DNA of 43,103 bases. Origin: CAVSVP01 sp963731125 (lineage in GTDB: Bacteria > Pseudomonadota > Gammaproteobacteria > Competibacterales > Competibacteraceae). Made by a program: the position numbers and the translations under genes. Position 1 is the stretch's first letter. Each line of letters starts with the position of its first letter. Below the pieces are notes generated by a model. It saw only the letters and a list, made by a program, of their open reading frames with translations. It was not told where the DNA came from and searched no databases. Location: the NCBI GenBank assembly GCA_963731125.1, contig CAVSVP010000027.1, forward strand, positions 1-43,103. Direction: 5' to 3'. Shown in pieces: positions 41,503-43,103 of this stretch.

Positions 41503-42299
41503 TGCAACTGCTGCTTAATCTTGGGGAAACTCTACTCGGCACCCTCCGTGACGTATTGCCCATCGCTATTGTTATCGTGGGTTTTCAACTGTTCGTCATT
41601 CGTCAGCCGATTGCCGATATGCGGCGGATGATCGTTGGTTTTCTTTATGTGCTCCTGGGCTTATCCTTGTTCTTATTGGGCCTGGAACAGGCGCTGTTTC
41701 CTCTTGGTCGCCTGATGGCGGAACAGCTGACGGATCCCACGTTTGTTGCCGCAACAGGGGAGTTTTCCAATGATGCCCTGTGGCTGGATTATTATTGGGT
41801 TTATCTTTTTGCGTTGGCTATCGGTTTTAGTACCACCATTGCAGAACCATCATTGATCGCAGTGGCGCTTAAGGCCAATCAAGTGTCCGGCGGGGCGATC
41901 GGTGTATGGGGGTTGCGCATCGCCGTTGCGCTTGGCGTCGGGTTAGGCATTGGCTTGGGTAGTCTGCGTATTGTGATCGGCGCTCCTATTCATTGGTTTA
42001 TTATCATCGGCTATATCGTTGTGGTGGTGCAGACCTATTTTGCGCCGAAACTGATTGTTCCCTTAGCCTATGATTCGGGTGGTGTCACCACCTCCACCGT
42101 TACCGTACCGTTAGTGGCAGCCCTGGGTCTTGGGCTTGCGGAAACGGTTCCCGGCAGAAGTCCGTTACTCGACGGCTTCGGACTGATTGCTTTCGCCAGC
42201 TTGTTCCCTATGATGACGGTGATGGCCTATGCCCAGCTGTCAGAATACCGGGCGCTACGCGCGGCTCGCTTACGCAAGTCCCGTGAGCATCCACACTAA
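41502..42299 (+). CDS. DUF1538 membrane protein (second of a pair)
   Basis: A 265-residue membrane protein similar to its upstream neighbour along its length (LGTLRDVLPIAIVIVGFQLF, LEQALFPLGRLMAEQL, GFSTTIAEPSLIAVALKA, AYDSGGVTTSTVTVPLVAALG). The one-base overlap TAATG with the preceding gene implies coupling and a shared complex. It is followed by a P-II-like gene (disrupted) and a CBS-domain gene, which suggests control by a nitrogen or adenylate signal. Function unknown. Confidence 0.87.
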   Translation: MQLLLNLGETLLGTLRDVLPIAIVIVGFQLFVIRQPIADMRRMIVGFLYVLLGLSLFLLGLEQALFPLGRLMAEQLTDPTFVAATGEFSNDALWLDYYWVYLFALAIGFSTTIAEPSLIAVALKANQVSGGAIGVWGLRIAVALGVGLGIGLGSLRIVIGAPIHWFIIIGYIVVVVQTYFAPKLIVPLAYDSGGVTTSTVTVPLVAALGLGLAETVPGRSPLLDGFGLIAFASLFPMMTVMAYAQLSEYRALRAARLRKSREHPH

Positions 42300-42334
42300 A
42301 AATCCGCCTTAGTCTTGCAAGGAAGAAAATATCC

Positions 42335-42685
42335 ATGCACTTCAAGCTCATTGTCGTTTTTGTGGAAAACACAAAACCAACGCCATTATGGATGCAGCGC
42401 GTACCGCCGGTGCTACCGGCGCAACGGTGATTAATCACGCCAGGGGTGAAGGCATTGAAAAAAGTAAGACATTCTTCGGCCTATCGCTGGAAACCCAACG
42501 CGATGTGGTGCTCCTTTTGGTAGAGGAACATGTAAGCCGCAGGATTGCTGGAAACCATTAGTGAGGTGGGGGGGTTTGATTCCACGTCGGGGACGGGGAT
42601 AGCGATCCAGATCGACGTAGAAGATGCCGTCGGGGTGGCGCATCAGGCCAGAGAGCTGGCCAATATTGTGGCGGAGGAATTATGA
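42335..42685 (+). pseudogene. P-II-like signalling protein, two frameshifts
   Basis: Pieces read MHFKLIVVFVENT, then (other frame) TNAIMDAARTAGATGATVINHARGE and FFGLSLETQRDVVLLLVEEH, then back in the first frame LETISEVGGFDSTSGTGIAIQI and VEDAVGVAHQ. This is a P-II/GlnB-like trimeric protein with a GATGATVI core and a long C-terminal helix. One A is missing in ACAAAACC near 42370 and one G is extra in ATTGCTGG near 42544; together they restore the frame. AAGGA lies upstream of ATG 42335, and the end overlaps the CBS gene start. Either a young pseudogene or two sequencing errors. Confidence 0.8.
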
Positions 42686-43101
42686 GTGAGCGTAAGGTCA
42701 TTCGGGTGAGTGCGGTGATGATGACGGACTTTATCATGGTGGATGGCCTGATGACAGTGGAAGAAGCCCTGCACTTGATGAAAAAAACCGGCGCCAATGC
42801 CTTAATGGTTAAGAAACGCCACGCCGACGATGAGTACGGTATGGTGCTGCTATCTCATATCACCAAGAAAGTGTTGGCGGTAAACCGCTCACCGAGGCGC
42901 ATAAACGTCTATGAAATCATGGCAAAACCGGTGATTTCCGTGCGTCCCGAGATGGATATCCGCTATTGTGCCCGCTTATTTGAAAACTTTCGGCTTTCCT
43001 ATGCCCCCGTCATCGATCGGGAAGGCGAGGTGATTGGTGTGGTAAGCAACGCCGATATCGCTTTGCGTAGCTTGGACAGCGTCGCCGACGATAAGGCATG
43101 A
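42682..43101 (+). CDS. CBS-domain pair protein
   Basis: A 139-residue protein made of two CBS motifs (residues ~10-65, MVDGLMTVEEALHLMKKTGA, and ~75-132, MAKPVISVRPEMDIRYCARL, VIDREGEVIGVVSNADI). CBS pairs bind adenine nucleotides and regulate partner proteins. ATG 42682 overlaps the end of the P-II-like gene. It is probably the sensor for the DUF1538 pair in this four-gene unit; ligand unknown. Complete, ending two bases before the window edge. Confidence 0.88.
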   Translation: MSERKVIRVSAVMMTDFIMVDGLMTVEEALHLMKKTGANALMVKKRHADDEYGMVLLSHITKKVLAVNRSPRRINVYEIMAKPVISVRPEMDIRYCARLFENFRLSYAPVIDREGEVIGVVSNADIALRSLDSVADDKA

Positions 43102-43103
43102 GC

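Noticed and set aside
42208..42643. Minus-strand frames over the DUF1538 end and P-II region
   Set aside because: They have no family similarity and arise opposite the P-II coding sequence, which is recognisable on the plus strand.
1..43103. tRNA, rRNA genes or a CRISPR array
   Set aside because: No tRNA-like T-loop and acceptor pattern, no rRNA-like stretch and no regularly spaced direct repeats were seen in the gaps.

Overview
The window looks like part of a gammaproteobacterial chromosome; I cannot name the genus. The DavB/DavA/GbuA-like enzymes resemble Pseudomonas proteins as I remember them, and the right part carries ordinary proteobacterial genes (argG, marC, a PhoPQ-like two-component pair, cytochrome b561, P-II and CBS proteins). 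GC content varies visibly: about 6-13.5 kb is GC-rich, while rocB (17-18.6 kb) and the ornithine-fermentation block (21.5-32 kb) are clearly AT-richer. This suggests a cluster assembled from several sources.

Layout. (1) 1-5.5 kb is an insertion-sequence nest: a cut IS4-like transposase end, an ISAs1-family element with an intact IS1 inside it, a solo end of a second ISAs1-type element, and a decayed full copy of that second element sitting between two Crp/Fnr-type regulator genes. (2) 5.7-31.9 kb is one long run of minus-strand genes for arginine, citrulline, ornithine and D-alanine catabolism, with several gene fragments among them. (3) 32.1-36.8 kb holds two EamA exporters, MarC, argG and a GDT1-type protein. 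(4) 37.3-40.5 kb holds a sensor kinase, response regulator, two PepSY proteins and cytochrome b561. (5) 40.7-43.1 kb holds two DUF1538 membrane proteins, a frameshifted P-II gene and a CBS protein.

How the catabolic genes fit together. Arginase (19.8-20.8 kb) and the citrulline hydrolase CtlX (18.7-19.6 kb) both yield L-ornithine. The racemase Orr (first gene, starting at 31857) would make D-ornithine. OraS/OraE (B12 and PLP, helped by the GlmL/MutL-type reactivase) makes 2,4-diaminopentanoate, Ord oxidises it to 2-amino-4-oxopentanoate, and OrtA/OrtB cleaves that with CoA to acetyl-CoA and D-alanine. At the other end, DadA would oxidise D-alanine to pyruvate and feed electrons to the respiratory chain, and an AGCS alanine carrier lies between. 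A second, oxygen-dependent route is encoded alongside: a DavB-like 2-monooxygenase, a DavA-like amidase and a guanidinobutyrase, which would take arginine to 4-aminobutyrate plus urea. A secreted M20 dipeptidase, two NhaC-type carriers and RocB complete the set.

The most unusual features are: the Orr protein carries a complete C-terminal arginase-like domain that has lost four of six metal ligands; the locus holds at least three 5'-end arginase sequences (one intact, two remnants) plus remnants of orr, of an NhaC-type carrier and perhaps of an aminotransferase; an aldehyde dehydrogenase gene has been shortened in frame to under half its length; and a 19-bp tandem duplication has created a decoy start for the response regulator. 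No tRNA, rRNA or CRISPR array was recognised.
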